Numbered from the stretch's first letter, positions 27,011 to 37,600 are shown. The stretch: DNA of 64,000 nucleotides from Muricauda sp. SCSIO 65647 (GCF_021534965.1 NZ_CP091037.1:2549501-2613500); one strand, 5' to 3'. Numbers and translations are program-made. Notes: generated by a model from the sequence alone, not told the origin.

Positions 27011-27634
27011 ATGTCTGGGTTAATAGGAAGAAAAATCGGCATGACCAGCATTTTTGACGAAAACGGAAAGAACATTCCGTGTACCGTCATAGAAGCTGGC
27101 CCGTGTGTGGTTACCCAAGTCAGAACCGAAGAGGTTGACGGGTACATGGCCCTTCAACTTGGTTTCGATGACAAGGCAGAAAAACGTACCAGCAAGGCCG
27201 AGGTCGGCCACTTTAAGAAAGCAGGTACATCGCCTAAGAAAAAGGTCGTGGAATTCCAAGGATTTGAAGGAGAATACAAATTAGGGGACACCTTGGGTGT
27301 TGACCTTTTTGTCGAAGGTGAATTTGTTGATGTGGTTGGCACATCAAAGGGAAAAGGCTTTCAAGGAGTTGTCAAAAGACATGGCTTTGGCGGTGTTGGT
27401 CAGGCAACCCATGGTCAACACAACCGTTTGCGTGCACCGGGATCAATTGGTGCCGGTTCAGACCCGTCCAGAGTTTTTAAGGGTATGCGCATGGCAGGCA
27501 GAATGGGCAATGAAAGAGTAACCGTTCAGAATTTGAGGGTTTTGAAGATAGTGCCCGAAAAAAACATTCTGGTTGTCAAAGGATGTGTGCCCGGCCATAA
27601 AAATGCTTACGTAACTATTCAAAGGTGGCAATAA
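27011..27634 (+). CDS. rplC: 50S ribosomal protein L3
   Basis: 207-aa L3, an early-assembly 50S protein. It starts [19 protein letters not shown] and carries the family signature near [20 protein letters not shown]. It is first gene of the S10-like block after the leader gap. Its TAA overlaps the rplD ATG by one base. Confidence 0.97.
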   Translation: MSGLIGRKIGMTSIFDENGKNIPCTVIEAGPCVVTQVRTEEVDGYMALQLGFDDKAEKRTSKAEVGHFKKAGTSPKKKVVEFQGFEGEYKLGDTLGVDLFVEGEFVDVVGTSKGKGFQGVVKRHGFGGVGQATHGQHNRLRAPGSIGAGSDPSRVFKGMRMAGRMGNERVTVQNLRVLKIVPEKNILVVKGCVPGHKNAYVTIQRWQ

Positions 27635-28263
27635 TGAAGGTAGCAGTATTAGATATCAAGGGAAAAGAAACCGGAAGAAAAGTTGAACTTTCTGACGATG
27701 TTTTTGCCATAGAGCCGAATGAGCATGCCATCTATTTGGATGTGAAACAGTACTTGGCCCATCAAAGACAGGGTACTCACAAGGCGAAAGAGCGTGCAGA
27801 GATTGCCGGAAGTACTCGCAAGATAAAGAAGCAAAAAGGTACAGGCACCGCTAGGGCAGGTAGTATCAAATCTCCAATCTTCAAAGGTGGAGGTCGGGTT
27901 TTTGGCCCCAGACCAAAATCGTATGGCCAAAAATTGAACAAGAACGTTAAGCGTTTGGCTCGAAGATCAGCCTTGAGCCTTAAATCCCGCGAGAAAGAAT
28001 TGATGGTTGTTGAAGATTTCAATATCGATACGCCAAAGACCAAAGATTTTGTACAAATTCTAAAATCATTGGGCCTTGAAGACAAAAAGTCTTTGATCGT
28101 GTTGGGAGGCATGAATAATAACGTATATTTGTCGTCGCGTAATTTGAAGCGTTCTGAAGTTATAACAAACTCAGAATTAAGTACTTACAAGATTTTAAAT
28201 GCAAAAAGTCTTGTGCTTGTTGAAAGTGCTGTAGAAGAAATTCAGTCGAACCTAAGTAAATAG
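27634..28263 (+). CDS. rplD: 50S ribosomal protein L4
   Basis: 209-aa L4, which lines the exit tunnel and in E. coli autoregulates the S10 operon. The core has the KKQKGTGTARAGSIKSPIFK loop. The ATG at 27634 overlaps the rplC stop; a GTG three codons upstream is less likely. If L4 regulates here, the rplC leader would be the natural target (inference). Confidence 0.96.
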   Translation: MKVAVLDIKGKETGRKVELSDDVFAIEPNEHAIYLDVKQYLAHQRQGTHKAKERAEIAGSTRKIKKQKGTGTARAGSIKSPIFKGGGRVFGPRPKSYGQKLNKNVKRLARRSALSLKSREKELMVVEDFNIDTPKTKDFVQILKSLGLEDKKSLIVLGGMNNNVYLSSRNLKRSEVITNSELSTYKILNAKSLVLVESAVEEIQSNLSK

Positions 28264-28270
28264 AAACAAA

Positions 28271-28561
28271 ATGAGTGTGTTGATAAGACCTATCATTACC
28301 GAAAAAATGACGGCGGACAGCGAGCTTTTCAATCGCTATGGTTTCTACGTAGATCCCAGCGCCAACAAGTTGCAGATCAAAGAGGCGGTTGAGGCGACCT
28401 ATGGTGTTTCTGTTGAAAAAGTAAGAACCATGAACTATGGCCCGAACAGAAGAACCAGATATACAAAAACTGGTATCCAGCAAGGTAAGACAAATGCCTT
28501 GAAAAAGGCGATTGTCGATGTTGCAGAGGGAGATATCATTGATTTTTACAGTAATATATAA
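28271..28561 (+). CDS. rplW: 50S ribosomal protein L23
   Basis: 96-aa L23, at the tunnel exit where it docks SRP and trigger factor. It starts with LIRPIITEKM and has VEATYGVSVEKVRTMN. The gene order rplD-rplW-rplB is standard. Confidence 0.97.
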   Translation: MSVLIRPIITEKMTADSELFNRYGFYVDPSANKLQIKEAVEATYGVSVEKVRTMNYGPNRRTRYTKTGIQQGKTNALKKAIVDVAEGDIIDFYSNI

Positions 28562-28570
28562 GTTAGGGTA

Positions 28571-29395
28571 ATGTCAGTTAGAAAATTAAAACCCATTACT
28601 CCTGGTCAGCGTTTTAGAGTAGTAAACGGATTTGACGCGATTACTGCTGATAAGCCGGAGAAGAGCTTGCTCGCTCCGTTAAAAAAGACAGGAGGTAGAA
28701 ACAGTCAAGGAAAAATGACCATGCGCCATAGGGGTGGCGGTCATAAAAGAAGGTACCGTATCATTGATTTCAAGCGTGACAAGCAAGGTGTCGAGGCTGA
28801 GGTGAAATCGATACAGTACGATCCAAACAGAACGGCATTCATCGCCCTGTTGCAATATAAGGATGGTGAAAAAAGGTATATCATTGCCCAAAATGGCCTA
28901 CAGGTAGGTCAAAAGGTTGTTGCAGGTGAGAAGGCAGCACCAGAGATCGGTAATGCCATGCCATTGGGTGGGATTCCCTTGGGAACCATTATTTCTTGTA
29001 TTGAACTGCGACCTGGCCAAGGAGCCGTAATGGCAAGAAGCGCAGGTACTTTTGCACAGTTGATGGCCAAAGACGGCAAGTTTGTGACCATCAAATTGCC
29101 TTCAGGGGAGACCCGAATGGTATTGGCCACATGTATGGCGACCATCGGTGCCGTTTCAAACTCAGATCACCAGCTGTTGGTATCGGGTAAAGCGGGTAGA
29201 AGTAGATGGTTGGGCAGGCGGCCTAGAACAAGACCTGTGGCCATGAACCCTGTCGATCACCCAATGGGTGGTGGTGAAGGTAGGGCCTCGGGCGGTCACC
29301 CAAGATCTAAGAACGGCATTCCGGCCAAGGGCTACAGAACCCGTTCTAGAACCAAAGACAGTAACAGATATATCATAGAACGTAGAAAGAAATAA
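28571..29395 (+). CDS. rplB: 50S ribosomal protein L2
   Basis: 274-aa L2, needed for subunit joining and the peptidyl transferase centre. The C-terminal signature [19 protein letters not shown] contains the conserved His. Full length, with normal spacing to rplW and rpsS. Confidence 0.98.
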   Translation: MSVRKLKPITPGQRFRVVNGFDAITADKPEKSLLAPLKKTGGRNSQGKMTMRHRGGGHKRRYRIIDFKRDKQGVEAEVKSIQYDPNRTAFIALLQYKDGEKRYIIAQNGLQVGQKVVAGEKAAPEIGNAMPLGGIPLGTIISCIELRPGQGAVMARSAGTFAQLMAKDGKFVTIKLPSGETRMVLATCMATIGAVSNSDHQLLVSGKAGRSRWLGRRPRTRPVAMNPVDHPMGGGEGRASGGHPRSKNGIPAKGYRTRSRTKDSNRYIIERRKK

Positions 29396-29406
29396 AACGA
29401 AAGTAG

Positions 29407-29685
29407 ATGGCACGTTCATTAAAAAAAGGACCATACGTTCACCACAGTCTAGAGAAGAAAGTCCAACAGAACATTGATTCGGGCAAGAAAACCGTAATCA
29501 AGACCTGGTCTAGGGCTTCGATGATAACACCAGACTTTGTAGGTCAGACCATAGCAGTGCACAACGGTAGGCAATTTGTGCCCGTATATGTCACTGAGAA
29601 CATGGTAGGACACAAATTGGGCGAATTTTCACCGACTCGATCTTTTAGGGGTCATGCCGGTGCCAAAAACAAAGGAAAAAAGTAA
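29407..29685 (+). CDS. rpsS: 30S ribosomal protein S19
   Basis: 92-aa S19 of the 30S head. It has the typical start [18 protein letters not shown] and the signature [20 protein letters not shown]. rplV follows 3 bp after the stop. Confidence 0.97.
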   Translation: MARSLKKGPYVHHSLEKKVQQNIDSGKKTVIKTWSRASMITPDFVGQTIAVHNGRQFVPVYVTENMVGHKLGEFSPTRSFRGHAGAKNKGKK

Positions 29686-29688
29686 GCT

Positions 29689-30096
29689 ATGGGAGTTCGA
29701 AAAAGACAGATGGCTGAACGATTAAAGGCAGAGAAAAAAAATATGGCGTTTGCCAAATTGAACAATTGCCCAACATCACCTCGAAAAATGCGCTTGGTGG
29801 CTGATTTGATTAGGGGCAAGCAAATTGAGATGGCACTGGCCATTTTGCGGTTCAATCAAAAAGAAGCATCAAGAAGGTTGGAAAAACTGTTGCTTTCGGC
29901 CATAGCCAATTGGGAAGCGAAGAACGAAGATGCCAACATCGAAGATGCCGACCTTTTTATTGAAGAAATCCGCGTTGATGGTGGTACGATGCTGAAAAGA
30001 TTGCGACCTGCCCCACAAGGTAGGGCCCACAGAATACGAAAACGCTCAAACCATGTGACCTTGGTTTTGGGTTCTAAAAATAATGTAGAAAGCTAG
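29689..30096 (+). CDS. rplV: 50S ribosomal protein L22
   Basis: 135-aa L22, whose beta-hairpin lines the exit tunnel. It has the family features [20 protein letters not shown] and [16 protein letters not shown]. An N-terminal basic segment of about 20 residues precedes the core. Confidence 0.97.
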   Translation: MGVRKRQMAERLKAEKKNMAFAKLNNCPTSPRKMRLVADLIRGKQIEMALAILRFNQKEASRRLEKLLLSAIANWEAKNEDANIEDADLFIEEIRVDGGTMLKRLRPAPQGRAHRIRKRSNHVTLVLGSKNNVES

Positions 30097-30104
30097 AGCA
30101 TAAT

Positions 30105-30821
30105 ATGGGACAAAAAACCAATCCGATAGGAAATCGCTTGGGAATCATCAGAGGATGGGAATCAAACTGGTACGGCGGCAACGATTATGGCGATAAGCTG
30201 GCTGAAGACGACAAGATCAGAAAGTATATACACGCCCGTTTGGCCAAGGCCAGTGTTTCTAGGGTAATCATTGAAAGAACCCTAAAGTTGATCACCATTA
30301 CCATTACCACGGCACGACCCGGTATCATTATCGGTAAAGGCGGTCAAGAAGTTGACAAATTGAAGGAAGAGTTGAAGAAGATCACCAATAAGGAGGTTCA
30401 GATCAACATTCACGAAATAAAAAGACCTGAGCTTGATGCCAATTTGGTGGCTGCCAGTGTAGCAAGGCAGATCGAGAGCCGAATCTCATACCGTAGGGCC
30501 ATTAAAATGGCTATCGCAGCGGCCATGAGAATGAATGCTGAAGGGATCAAAATTCAGATTTCTGGTCGATTGAACGGTGCCGAGATGGCGCGTTCAGAGT
30601 CATATAAGGAAGGAAGGATCCCATTATCTACTTTCAGGGCCGATATTGACTATGCCCTGGCAGAGGCCCATACCACTTATGGCCGTCTGGGCATCAAGGT
30701 GTGGATCATGAAAGGCGAGGTATATGGCAAAAGGGAACTTTCGCCTTTGGTTGGATTGTCAAAAGGACAAGGCAAGGGAGGCAAACAAGATGGCGCCAAG
30801 AGGCAACGTCGTAGAAAGTAA
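30105..30821 (+). CDS. rpsC: 30S ribosomal protein S3
   Basis: 238-aa S3, at the mRNA entry channel. A KH domain with [20 protein letters not shown] is followed by the C-terminal domain [20 protein letters not shown]. The C-terminal tail is basic and Gly/Lys/Arg rich. Confidence 0.98.
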   Translation: MGQKTNPIGNRLGIIRGWESNWYGGNDYGDKLAEDDKIRKYIHARLAKASVSRVIIERTLKLITITITTARPGIIIGKGGQEVDKLKEELKKITNKEVQINIHEIKRPELDANLVAASVARQIESRISYRRAIKMAIAAAMRMNAEGIKIQISGRLNGAEMARSESYKEGRIPLSTFRADIDYALAEAHTTYGRLGIKVWIMKGEVYGKRELSPLVGLSKGQGKGGKQDGAKRQRRRK

Positions 30822-30844
30822 TTTGTAAAGAATAATTAGGTAAG

Positions 30845-31264
30845 ATGTTACAGCCGAAAAGAACAAAATTTCGTAAGGCCCAAAAGGGTAGGATGAAAGG
30901 CATTTCACAGCGAGGGCACCAGCTTTCGAACGGAATGTTCGGTATCAAATCACTTGATTCACATTTCATCACCTCACGTCAGATAGAAGCTGCCCGTATC
31001 GCTGCAACGCGTTATATGAAGAGGCAGGGGCAATTGTGGATAAAGATTTTTCCAGACAAGCCCATCACCAAAAAACCTTTGGAAGTACGTATGGGTAAGG
31101 GTAAAGGTGCTCCCGAATATTTCGTGGCAGTCGTAAAACCCGGAAGAATAATGTTCGAAGTGGCCGGTGTGCCCTTGGATGTTGCCAAAGAGGCGCTTCG
31201 TCTTGCGGCACAAAAACTGCCAGTTAAAACAAAATTCATAGTAGCCAGAGATTACGCAGGGTAG
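30845..31264 (+). CDS. rplP: 50S ribosomal protein L16
   Basis: 139-aa L16, near the A-site tRNA. It begins [19 protein letters not shown] and has the signature [20 protein letters not shown]. Normal length and place between rpsC and rpmC. Confidence 0.98.
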   Translation: MLQPKRTKFRKAQKGRMKGISQRGHQLSNGMFGIKSLDSHFITSRQIEAARIAATRYMKRQGQLWIKIFPDKPITKKPLEVRMGKGKGAPEYFVAVVKPGRIMFEVAGVPLDVAKEALRLAAQKLPVKTKFIVARDYAG

Positions 31265-31284
31265 TCCATAAACTGATAACAATT

Positions 31285-31476
31285 ATGAAACAAGCTGAAA
31301 TAAAAGAATTATCGGTGGAAGAACTTCAGCAGAAATTGGCTGAATTGAGGAAAGAATATGCAGATTTGAAGATGGCACATGCCGTGACTCCATTGGAAAA
31401 TCCGCTGCAGGTCAGAAAAACGAGGAGAACGGTGGCGAGGTTGGCGACTGAATTAACAAAAAGGGAATTACAATAA
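31285..31476 (+). CDS. rpmC: 50S ribosomal protein L29
   Basis: 63-aa L29, a small helical protein at the tunnel exit. The motif [20 protein letters not shown] fits the family. rpsQ starts 14 bp downstream. Confidence 0.95.
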   Translation: MKQAEIKELSVEELQQKLAELRKEYADLKMAHAVTPLENPLQVRKTRRTVARLATELTKRELQ

Positions 31477-31489
31477 CGGTTTCTGCCTT

Positions 31490-31762
31490 ATGGAAGTAAG
31501 AGAAAATAAGAATAGAAATTTAAGAAAAGAAAGAATTGGCGTGGTCACCAGTAACAAGATGGAGAAATCCATTGTGGTTTCTGAGGTGAAGCGGGTCAAG
31601 CACCCCATGTACGGAAAGTTCGTCTTGAAGACGAAAAAGTACGTTGCCCACGACGAAAAGAACGATTGCAACGAAGGCGATACCGTGAAAATTATGGAGA
31701 CCCGCCCCTTGAGCAAGACTAAATGCTGGAGGTTGGTCGAAATACTTGAAAGAGCTAAATAA
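31490..31762 (+). CDS. rpsQ: 30S ribosomal protein S17
   Basis: 90-aa S17 (OB fold). Features are [20 protein letters not shown] and [20 protein letters not shown]. The N terminus ([10 protein letters not shown]) is slightly longer than in E. coli. Confidence 0.97.
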   Translation: MEVRENKNRNLRKERIGVVTSNKMEKSIVVSEVKRVKHPMYGKFVLKTKKYVAHDEKNDCNEGDTVKIMETRPLSKTKCWRLVEILERAK

Positions 31763-31764
31763 TT

Positions 31765-32133
31765 ATGTTACAGCAAGAATCTAGATTAAAGGTTGCGGAT
31801 AATACCGGTGCAAAAGAAGTACTGACCATCCGTGTACTTGGGGGCACAAAGAGACGATATGCATCATTGGGCGACAAGATCGTGGTCACCGTCAAAGAAG
31901 CGGCTCCGAACGGTACCATCAAAAAAGGTGCGGTTTCAACTGCGGTCGTCGTTCGTACCAAAAAAGAGGTCAGAAGACCAGACGGGTCGTACATCCGTTT
32001 TGATGATAATGCCTGTGTGCTTCTGAATCCAACAGGTGAAATGAGGGGTACGAGGGTTTTTGGCCCGGTAGCTAGAGAGTTGCGAGACAAACAATTTATG
32101 AAAATAGTTTCATTGGCCCCTGAGGTGCTATAA
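31765..32133 (+). CDS. rplN: 50S ribosomal protein L14
   Basis: 122-aa L14, at the subunit interface. It begins [19 protein letters not shown] and ends [12 protein letters not shown], typical of the family. It starts 2 bp after rpsQ. Confidence 0.98.
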   Translation: MLQQESRLKVADNTGAKEVLTIRVLGGTKRRYASLGDKIVVTVKEAAPNGTIKKGAVSTAVVVRTKKEVRRPDGSYIRFDDNACVLLNPTGEMRGTRVFGPVARELRDKQFMKIVSLAPEVL

Positions 32134-32138
32134 TATCG

Positions 32139-32450
32139 ATGAATATGAAGCTAAAAATAAAAACAGGAGATACGGTTATGGTCACAGCAGGTGACCATAA
32201 GGGAGCTGAAGGCAAGGTGATGAGTGTTGACCGTAAGAAAAATAAAGCCATTGTTGAAGGGTTGAACATGGTCAAGAAACATGAGAAACCCAGTGCCCAA
32301 AACCCACAGGGGGGCATTGTTGAAAAAGAGGCACCCATTCATATTTCAAATCTATCCTTGATTGAAAATGGAGAACCGGTAAGGGTTGGCTATGAGATTA
32401 GGGATGGCAAAAAAGTAAGGGTTTCCAAAAAATCTGGAGAATTAATTTAG
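32139..32450 (+). CDS. rplX: 50S ribosomal protein L24
   Basis: 103-aa L24 with a KOW motif ([20 protein letters not shown]). An early-assembly 50S protein. A second ATG two codons in (32145) is an equally possible start. Confidence 0.96.
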   Translation: MNMKLKIKTGDTVMVTAGDHKGAEGKVMSVDRKKNKAIVEGLNMVKKHEKPSAQNPQGGIVEKEAPIHISNLSLIENGEPVRVGYEIRDGKKVRVSKKSGELI

Positions 32451-32452
32451 TT

Positions 32453-33004
32453 ATGGGCTACATTCCAAGATTAAAGAAAGAATATAGAGAGCGCGTTATC
32501 AAAGCACTTTCCGACGAATTTGGTTACAAGAACGTAATGCAGGTTCCGAAGTTGGAGAAAATCGTAGTGAGCCGTGGTGTCGGTGCCGCAGTGGCTGACA
32601 AGAAGCTTATCGACCATGCTGTTGATGAATTGACGATGATTACCGGACAAAAAGCGATTGCCACCATTTCGAAGAAAGATGTGGCGGCATTCAAATTACG
32701 AAAAGGCATGCCCATTGGTGCCAAGGTCACCTTACGCGGTGAGCGCATGTATGAGTTCTTAGACCGTTTGATCACCACAGCGCTTCCGAGGGTTCGTGAT
32801 TTTCAAGGTGTAAGGGCCACTGGTTTTGACGGCAGGGGAAATTATAATCTAGGTGTTACCGAGCAGATTATCTTTCCTGAGATAAACATTGACAAAATCA
32901 ACAGGATCAACGGTATGGACATCACCTTTGTGACCAGTGCCCAAACCGATAAAGAGGCAAAATCACTGTTAACCGAATTGGGAGTACCCTTTAAAAAGAA
33001 TTGA
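32453..33004 (+). CDS. rplE: 50S ribosomal protein L5
   Basis: 183-aa L5, which binds 5S rRNA and the P-site tRNA. It has the family features [19 protein letters not shown] and [20 protein letters not shown]. It starts 2 bp after rplX. Confidence 0.98.
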   Translation: MGYIPRLKKEYRERVIKALSDEFGYKNVMQVPKLEKIVVSRGVGAAVADKKLIDHAVDELTMITGQKAIATISKKDVAAFKLRKGMPIGAKVTLRGERMYEFLDRLITTALPRVRDFQGVRATGFDGRGNYNLGVTEQIIFPEINIDKINRINGMDITFVTSAQTDKEAKSLLTELGVPFKKN

Positions 33005-33005
33005 T

Positions 33006-33275
33006 ATGGCCAAAGAATCAATGAAAGCCCGAGAAAGAAAAAGGGCGAAAATGGTAGCGAAATATGCAGAGAAGCGAAGAGCTTTAAAAGAGGCCGGAGA
33101 TTACGATGCATTGCAAAAGCTGCCGAAAAACGCTTCACCGGTGCGCATGCGAAACCGTTGCAAACTGACAGGTAGGCCCAGAGGCTATATGAGAACCTTT
33201 GGTATTTCTAGGGTCACGTTCCGTGAGATGGCGAATAAAGGGTTGATTCCTGGTGTGAAAAAAGCAAGTTGGTAA
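33006..33275 (+). CDS. rpsN: 30S ribosomal protein S14, zinc-free form
   Basis: 89-aa S14 of the long, zinc-independent (C-minus) type: it lacks the paired CxxC motifs and has [20 protein letters not shown]. It starts one base after the rplE stop. Confidence 0.97.
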   Translation: MAKESMKARERKRAKMVAKYAEKRRALKEAGDYDALQKLPKNASPVRMRNRCKLTGRPRGYMRTFGISRVTFREMANKGLIPGVKKASW

Positions 33276-33295
33276 TAAAATAAAGAGTAAAAACG

Positions 33296-33694
33296 ATGGT
33301 AACAGACCCGATTTCAGATTTTTTGACCCGTATAAGAAATGCCAGCATGGCTGGCCATAGGGTGGTCGATATTCCTGCATCCAACTTGAAAAAGGAGATG
33401 ACCAAGATCTTATTCGACCAAGGCTACATCTTGAGCTATAAATTTGAAGATGAAGGAGCCCAAGGCAATATCAAGATTGCCTTAAAATATGATAAGTTCA
33501 CCAAAGAGCCCGTAATTAAAAAACTGGAAAGAATCAGTAAGCCGGGTCTTAGAAAGTATGCATCCTCAGATGAGCTGCCACGTGTTCTGAACGGTTTGGG
33601 CATAGCCATCATCTCTACCTCCCATGGAGTGATGACGGGCAAACAGGCCAAGAATGAAAACGTGGGCGGTGAGGTATTGTGTTACGTGTATTAA
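33296..33694 (+). CDS. rpsH: 30S ribosomal protein S8
   Basis: 132-aa S8, a central 16S rRNA binder and, in E. coli, the spc operon regulator. Motifs are [18 protein letters not shown] and [17 protein letters not shown]. Confidence 0.98.
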   Translation: MVTDPISDFLTRIRNASMAGHRVVDIPASNLKKEMTKILFDQGYILSYKFEDEGAQGNIKIALKYDKFTKEPVIKKLERISKPGLRKYASSDELPRVLNGLGIAIISTSHGVMTGKQAKNENVGGEVLCYVY

Positions 33695-33715
33695 TTAGAG
33701 TTAAGCGAAAGACAA

Positions 33716-34258
33716 ATGTCAAGAATAGGTAATAGTCCGATAGCAATTCCTGAAGGAGTGACCATTGAAATCAATGACAATGTGGTCACCGTCAAAGGAA
33801 AATTGGGTGAATTGACCCAAGAAATTTCTGGAGTCGAAGTAAAGACCGAAGAAGGTAATATCATGGTTTCAAGACCTTCTGACTCCAAAGATCATAAGGC
33901 AAAGCACGGTCTTTACCGTTCATTGATCTCGAATATGGTCAAAGGGGTTTCTGAAGGTTGGTCCAAGGAGTTGGAGCTGGTTGGTGTTGGTTATCGTGCC
34001 AGCAACCAAGGCCAGAAACTAGATCTCGCGTTGGGTTTCTCTCACAATATCGTGATGGACATTGCCCCCGAGGTCAAAATTGAGACCACCTCTGAGAAAG
34101 GAAAAAACCCTATCGTGAAATTGACATCGCACGACAAACAGTTGGTCGGGCAAGTGGCGGCGAAAATCCGCTCATTCCGCAAGCCTGAGCCGTACAAGGG
34201 CAAAGGCATCAAATTTGTAGGTGAACAGATAAGAAGAAAAGCAGGTAAATCAGCTTAA
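33716..34258 (+). CDS. rplF: 50S ribosomal protein L6
   Basis: 180-aa L6 with two similar domains. It starts MSRIGNSPIAIPEGVTIEIN and ends with the signature PEPYKGKGIKFVGEQIRRKA. Confidence 0.98.
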   Translation: MSRIGNSPIAIPEGVTIEINDNVVTVKGKLGELTQEISGVEVKTEEGNIMVSRPSDSKDHKAKHGLYRSLISNMVKGVSEGWSKELELVGVGYRASNQGQKLDLALGFSHNIVMDIAPEVKIETTSEKGKNPIVKLTSHDKQLVGQVAAKIRSFRKPEPYKGKGIKFVGEQIRRKAGKSA

Positions 34259-34270
34259 TAAGAAAAGATT

Positions 34271-34624
34271 ATGGCATTATCGAAGACCGAAAGAAAGATA
34301 CGCATCCGCAGAAGGATCAGAAAGGTTTCCTTTGGTACGGCTGAACGGCCCAGATTGTCAGTTTTCCGTAGCAACAAAGAAATCTATGCCCAATTGATCG
34401 ATGATAACAAAGGAGTCACTTTGGCCGCTGCATCATCAAGGGATAAGGATATCGAGGCAAAGGGAACCAAAACTGAAATTGCCAATGCCGTGGGAAAGGC
34501 CATTGCAGAGAAAGCCAAAAAAGCAGGTATCGAAACCATAGCTTTCGATAGGGGCGGAAACCTCTATCATGGCAGAGTTAAATCATTGGCCGAAGGTGCC
34601 AGGGAAGCAGGACTTAAATTCTAA
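34271..34624 (+). CDS. rplR: 50S ribosomal protein L18
   Basis: 117-aa L18, which binds 5S rRNA. Features are [20 protein letters not shown] and [20 protein letters not shown]. Confidence 0.98.
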   Translation: MALSKTERKIRIRRRIRKVSFGTAERPRLSVFRSNKEIYAQLIDDNKGVTLAAASSRDKDIEAKGTKTEIANAVGKAIAEKAKKAGIETIAFDRGGNLYHGRVKSLAEGAREAGLKF

Positions 34625-34630
34625 ATCAAT

Positions 34631-35155
34631 ATGTACCAGAAATACAAAAACGTAGAATTAGTAAAACCGGGTGGTTTAGAATTGAAAGACCGTCTTGTTG
34701 GTGTTCAACGGGTGACCAAAGTGACCAAAGGTGGTCGGGCATTCGGTTTTTCGGCGATTGTTGTCGTCGGAGATGAAAATGGTGTCGTTGGCCACGGATT
34801 GGGTAAATCGAAAGAAGTTGCCACCGCTATAGCGAAGGCCGTTGAAGATGCCAAGAAGAATTTGGTGAGAATACCTATCAACAAAGGTACCATTCCCCAT
34901 CAGCAGAAAGGTAAGTATGGTGGTGCAAGGGTATATATTCAGCCAGCTTCTGAGGGTACAGGGGTTATTGCCGGTGGTGCGGTACGTGCAGTACTGGAAG
35001 CCGTTGGTGTACACGATGTACTTTCAAAGTCACAAGGTTCCTCGAACCCCCACAATGTGGTAAAGGCCACTTTTGATGCGCTACTGCAATTGAGGGATGC
35101 CGCAACGGTCGCCAAGCAACGGGGAATCAGTTTAGAAAAAGTATTCAAAGGATAA
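34631..35155 (+). CDS. rpsE: 30S ribosomal protein S5
   Basis: 174-aa S5 with the double-stranded-RNA-binding N-terminal domain ([20 protein letters not shown]) and C-terminal core ([20 protein letters not shown]). It contributes to mRNA unwinding and decoding fidelity. Confidence 0.98.
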   Translation: MYQKYKNVELVKPGGLELKDRLVGVQRVTKVTKGGRAFGFSAIVVVGDENGVVGHGLGKSKEVATAIAKAVEDAKKNLVRIPINKGTIPHQQKGKYGGARVYIQPASEGTGVIAGGAVRAVLEAVGVHDVLSKSQGSSNPHNVVKATFDALLQLRDAATVAKQRGISLEKVFKG

Positions 35156-35166
35156 TTTGTTGGGAA

Positions 35167-35346
35167 ATGGCAAAGATTAGAGTAAAACAAGTAAGAAGTG
35201 CCATCAAACGGCCAAAAGATCAAAAAAGGACTCTTGAGGCATTGGGGTTAAGAAAAATTGGTCAGGTGGTCGAGCATGAAGACACGCCCAATATCCTTGG
35301 AATGGTAAATAAAGTAAAACACTTGGTTTCCACAGAGGAAGCTTAA
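35167..35346 (+). CDS. rpmD: 50S ribosomal protein L30
   Basis: 59-aa L30, between rpsE and rplO as in other bacteria. It translates as MAKIRVKQVRSAIKRPKDQK at the start, then LGLRKIGQVVEHEDTPNILG and VNKVKHLVSTEEA to a TAA at 35344-35346. Easily missed because of its small size. Confidence 0.96.
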   Translation: MAKIRVKQVRSAIKRPKDQKRTLEALGLRKIGQVVEHEDTPNILGMVNKVKHLVSTEEA

Positions 35347-35359
35347 ATGATTGGTAAAA

Positions 35360-35812
35360 ATGGATTTGAGTAATCTAAAACCGGCAGAAGGTTCAAAAAA
35401 TAGGCCAGGCAAACGTCTTGGGAGAGGAGAAGGCTCCGGAAAAGGGGGTACTTCAAGCCGTGGACACAAAGGCGCGAAATCAAGATCGGGATATTCAAAA
35501 AAGATTGGATTCGAAGGTGGGCAAATGCCTTTACAGAGACGAGTTCCCAAATTCGGCTTTACCAATATCAACAGAAAAGAATACCAGGGCATCAATTTAG
35601 ACAAGTTGCAGCGCTTGGTAGATGAAAAGGGGGTCAAAGGTGAGGTGACCTTTGATACATTGGTCGAACATCGTTTGGCTCGAAAGAATGATTTGGTAAA
35701 GATTTTGGGAGGAGGGGAACTTAAGGCAAAACTTAAGGTATCGGCACATAAGTTCACCGCATCGGCCAAAGAAGCCATCGAAAAAGCAGGAGGAGAAGCC
35801 ATCACGCTGTAA
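35360..35812 (+). CDS. rplO: 50S ribosomal protein L15
   Basis: 150-aa L15. It has the typical MDLSNLKPAEGSKN start and the Gly-rich GKRLGRGEGSGKGGTSSRGH region. ATG 35360 gives the usual length; an in-frame TTG three codons earlier is not needed. Confidence 0.97.
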   Translation: MDLSNLKPAEGSKNRPGKRLGRGEGSGKGGTSSRGHKGAKSRSGYSKKIGFEGGQMPLQRRVPKFGFTNINRKEYQGINLDKLQRLVDEKGVKGEVTFDTLVEHRLARKNDLVKILGGGELKAKLKVSAHKFTASAKEAIEKAGGEAITL

Positions 35813-35823
35813 GCTAAGAGTAC

Positions 35824-37167
35824 ATGAAGAGATTTATTGAGACCATATCGAATATTTGGAAGATTGAAGAACTGAAGAGACGTATTATTGTCACTTTGGG
35901 CCTGTTGTTGGTATACCGCTTCGGTGCCCAAGTTGTGCTTCCAGGTATTGACACCTCTCAATTAGCTGAATTGACCTCTAGTACAGAACAAGGCATTTTG
36001 GGCATTTTGAATGCATTTACCGGTGGGGCCTTTGCCAATGCATCGGTTTTTGCCTTGGGCATCATGCCTTATATTTCTGCATCGATCGTAGTGCAGTTGA
36101 TGAGTATTGCGATACCCTATTTGCAGAAACTAGATAAAGAGGGTGAAAGTGGTCGAAAGACCAAAAACCAGATTACCCGTTGGTTGACCATTGGTATCTG
36201 TATTGTTCAGGCACCGGCTTATCTCTATGGATTGGAAGCTTTGGGCGTGCCCAATAGTGCTTTTATCTTGGGTAAAGGTCTTGATTTCATAATTCCAGCG
36301 GTAATTATTTTGGTAACAGGTTGTGTGTTTGCCATGTGGTTGGGTGAAAAAATTACCGATAAAGGTATTGGCAATGGTATTTCATTGTTGATCATGATCG
36401 GTATCATCGCGACCATGCCCCAATCATTCGTACAAGAGTTCATTTCGAGAACGACCAATAATACAGGTGGCTTGATGTTCATCTTGATTGAATTGATTAT
36501 TTGGTTCTTGGTCATTTTGGCCAGTGTGCTTTTGGTCATGGCCGTACGCAGGGTGCCCGTTCAATATGCTAGAAGAACAGCTTCCGGGGGTTATGAAAAG
36601 AACATTATGGGCTCCCGTCAATATATTCCCTTGAAGTTGAATGCCTCAGGGGTGATGCCCATCATTTTCGCACAGGCGATAATGTTTGCTCCGAGTTTAT
36701 TGGGGCGCACATTCAACAGTACGGCAGTGGGGCAATGGATGGAAGTTCAGTTCGCTGATATTTTCGGCTTGGCGTATAACATACTATTCGCGGTGTTGAT
36801 TATCATATTCACCTACTTCTACACGGCCATTACGGTTCCTACGAACAAGATGGCCGATGATTTGAAGAGAAGTGGTGGCTTTATACCGGGTATCCGTCCA
36901 GGAAAGGAAACGGGAGATTTTTTAGACAAGATAATGTCATTGATCACTTTTCCAGGATCGGTATTTTTGGCCGCCTTGGCAGTTTTACCGGCCGTGGTCG
37001 TGAAATTGATGGACGTTCAACCTGGTTGGGCGCTGTTTTATGGCGGTACCTCGCTCTTGATCATGGTGGGTGTGGCCATCGACACGGTACAACAGGTTAA
37101 TTCGTACCTGCTTAATAGGCATTATGACGGTTTAATGAAAACCGGTAAAAATAGAAAAGTAGCATAA
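35824..37167 (+). CDS. secY: Protein translocase subunit SecY
   Basis: 447-aa SecY, the channel subunit of the Sec translocon, with ten transmembrane helices. Conserved parts are the plug region (TGGAFANASVFALGIMPYIS), LDKEGESGRKTKNQITRW, and the cytoplasmic loop RRTASGGYEKN. Located between rplO and infA as in the spc operon. Confidence 0.98.
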   Translation: MKRFIETISNIWKIEELKRRIIVTLGLLLVYRFGAQVVLPGIDTSQLAELTSSTEQGILGILNAFTGGAFANASVFALGIMPYISASIVVQLMSIAIPYLQKLDKEGESGRKTKNQITRWLTIGICIVQAPAYLYGLEALGVPNSAFILGKGLDFIIPAVIILVTGCVFAMWLGEKITDKGIGNGISLLIMIGIIATMPQSFVQEFISRTTNNTGGLMFILIELIIWFLVILASVLLVMAVRRVPVQYARRTASGGYEKNIMGSRQYIPLKLNASGVMPIIFAQAIMFAPSLLGRTFNSTAVGQWMEVQFADIFGLAYNILFAVLIIIFTYFYTAITVPTNKMADDLKRSGGFIPGIRPGKETGDFLDKIMSLITFPGSVFLAALAVLPAVVVKLMDVQPGWALFYGGTSLLIMVGVAIDTVQQVNSYLLNRHYDGLMKTGKNRKVA

Positions 37168-37176
37168 TTGGACGAT

Positions 37177-37245
37177 AGTCTTTAGTCGTTGGCTCAATAG
37201 AGTTTAAAATTCAGCTAACGACTAGGTACTAACAATTAAAGACTA
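37177..37245. repeat. Degenerate inverted repeat in the secY-infA spacer
   Basis: The left arm AGTCTTTAGTCGTTGGCT (37177-37194) pairs with AGCTAACGACTA (37213-37224) and TTAAAGACTA (37236-37245). Related sequence recurs in the rpmJ-rpsM and rpsM-rpsK spacers. It may form an mRNA hairpin. Confidence 0.6.
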
Positions 37246-37253
37246 GAAAAAGA

Positions 37254-37469
37254 ATGGCAAAGCAGCCAGCAATAGAACAAGATGGTACAATTATAGAGGC
37301 ATTGTCAAATGCAATGTTTCGAGTTGAATTGGAAAACGGTCACATCGTAACTGCCCATATCTCGGGAAAGATGAGGATGCACTACATCAAGTTGCTTCCC
37401 GGTGACAAGGTAAAGCTTGAGATGAGCCCATACGATTTGACCAAAGCAAGAATTACATATAGATACTAG
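37254..37469 (+). CDS. infA: Translation initiation factor IF-1
   Basis: 71-aa single OB-fold protein that binds the 30S A site. It has the family pattern [20 protein letters not shown] and [20 protein letters not shown]. rpmJ follows 7 bp downstream. Confidence 0.98.
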   Translation: MAKQPAIEQDGTIIEALSNAMFRVELENGHIVTAHISGKMRMHYIKLLPGDKVKLEMSPYDLTKARITYRY

Positions 37470-37476
37470 AGCTGTT

Positions 37477-37593
37477 ATGAAAGTTAGGGCATCAATAAAG
37501 AAAAGAAGTGCAGAATGCAAAATTGTTCGCAGAAAGGGCAGACTGTACGTGATCAACAAGAAGAATCCTAGATTCAAACAAAGACAAGGATAA
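37477..37593 (+). CDS. rpmJ: 50S ribosomal protein L36, zinc-free form
   Basis: 38-aa L36: [20 protein letters not shown] then [21 protein letters not shown] at 37591-37593. Of the four zinc ligands of canonical L36, only Cys14 remains; the other positions are Ser11, Asn27 and Phe33, so no zinc ribbon can form. This is the C-minus type. Confidence 0.95.
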   Translation: MKVRASIKKRSAECKIVRRKGRLYVINKKNPRFKQRQG

Positions 37594-37600
37594 AGAGTAG

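Noticed and set aside
35248-35961. Long frame antisense to rpmD, rplO and secY
   Set aside because: It overlaps three certain genes, and its translation is Phe/Ser/Pro-rich noise.
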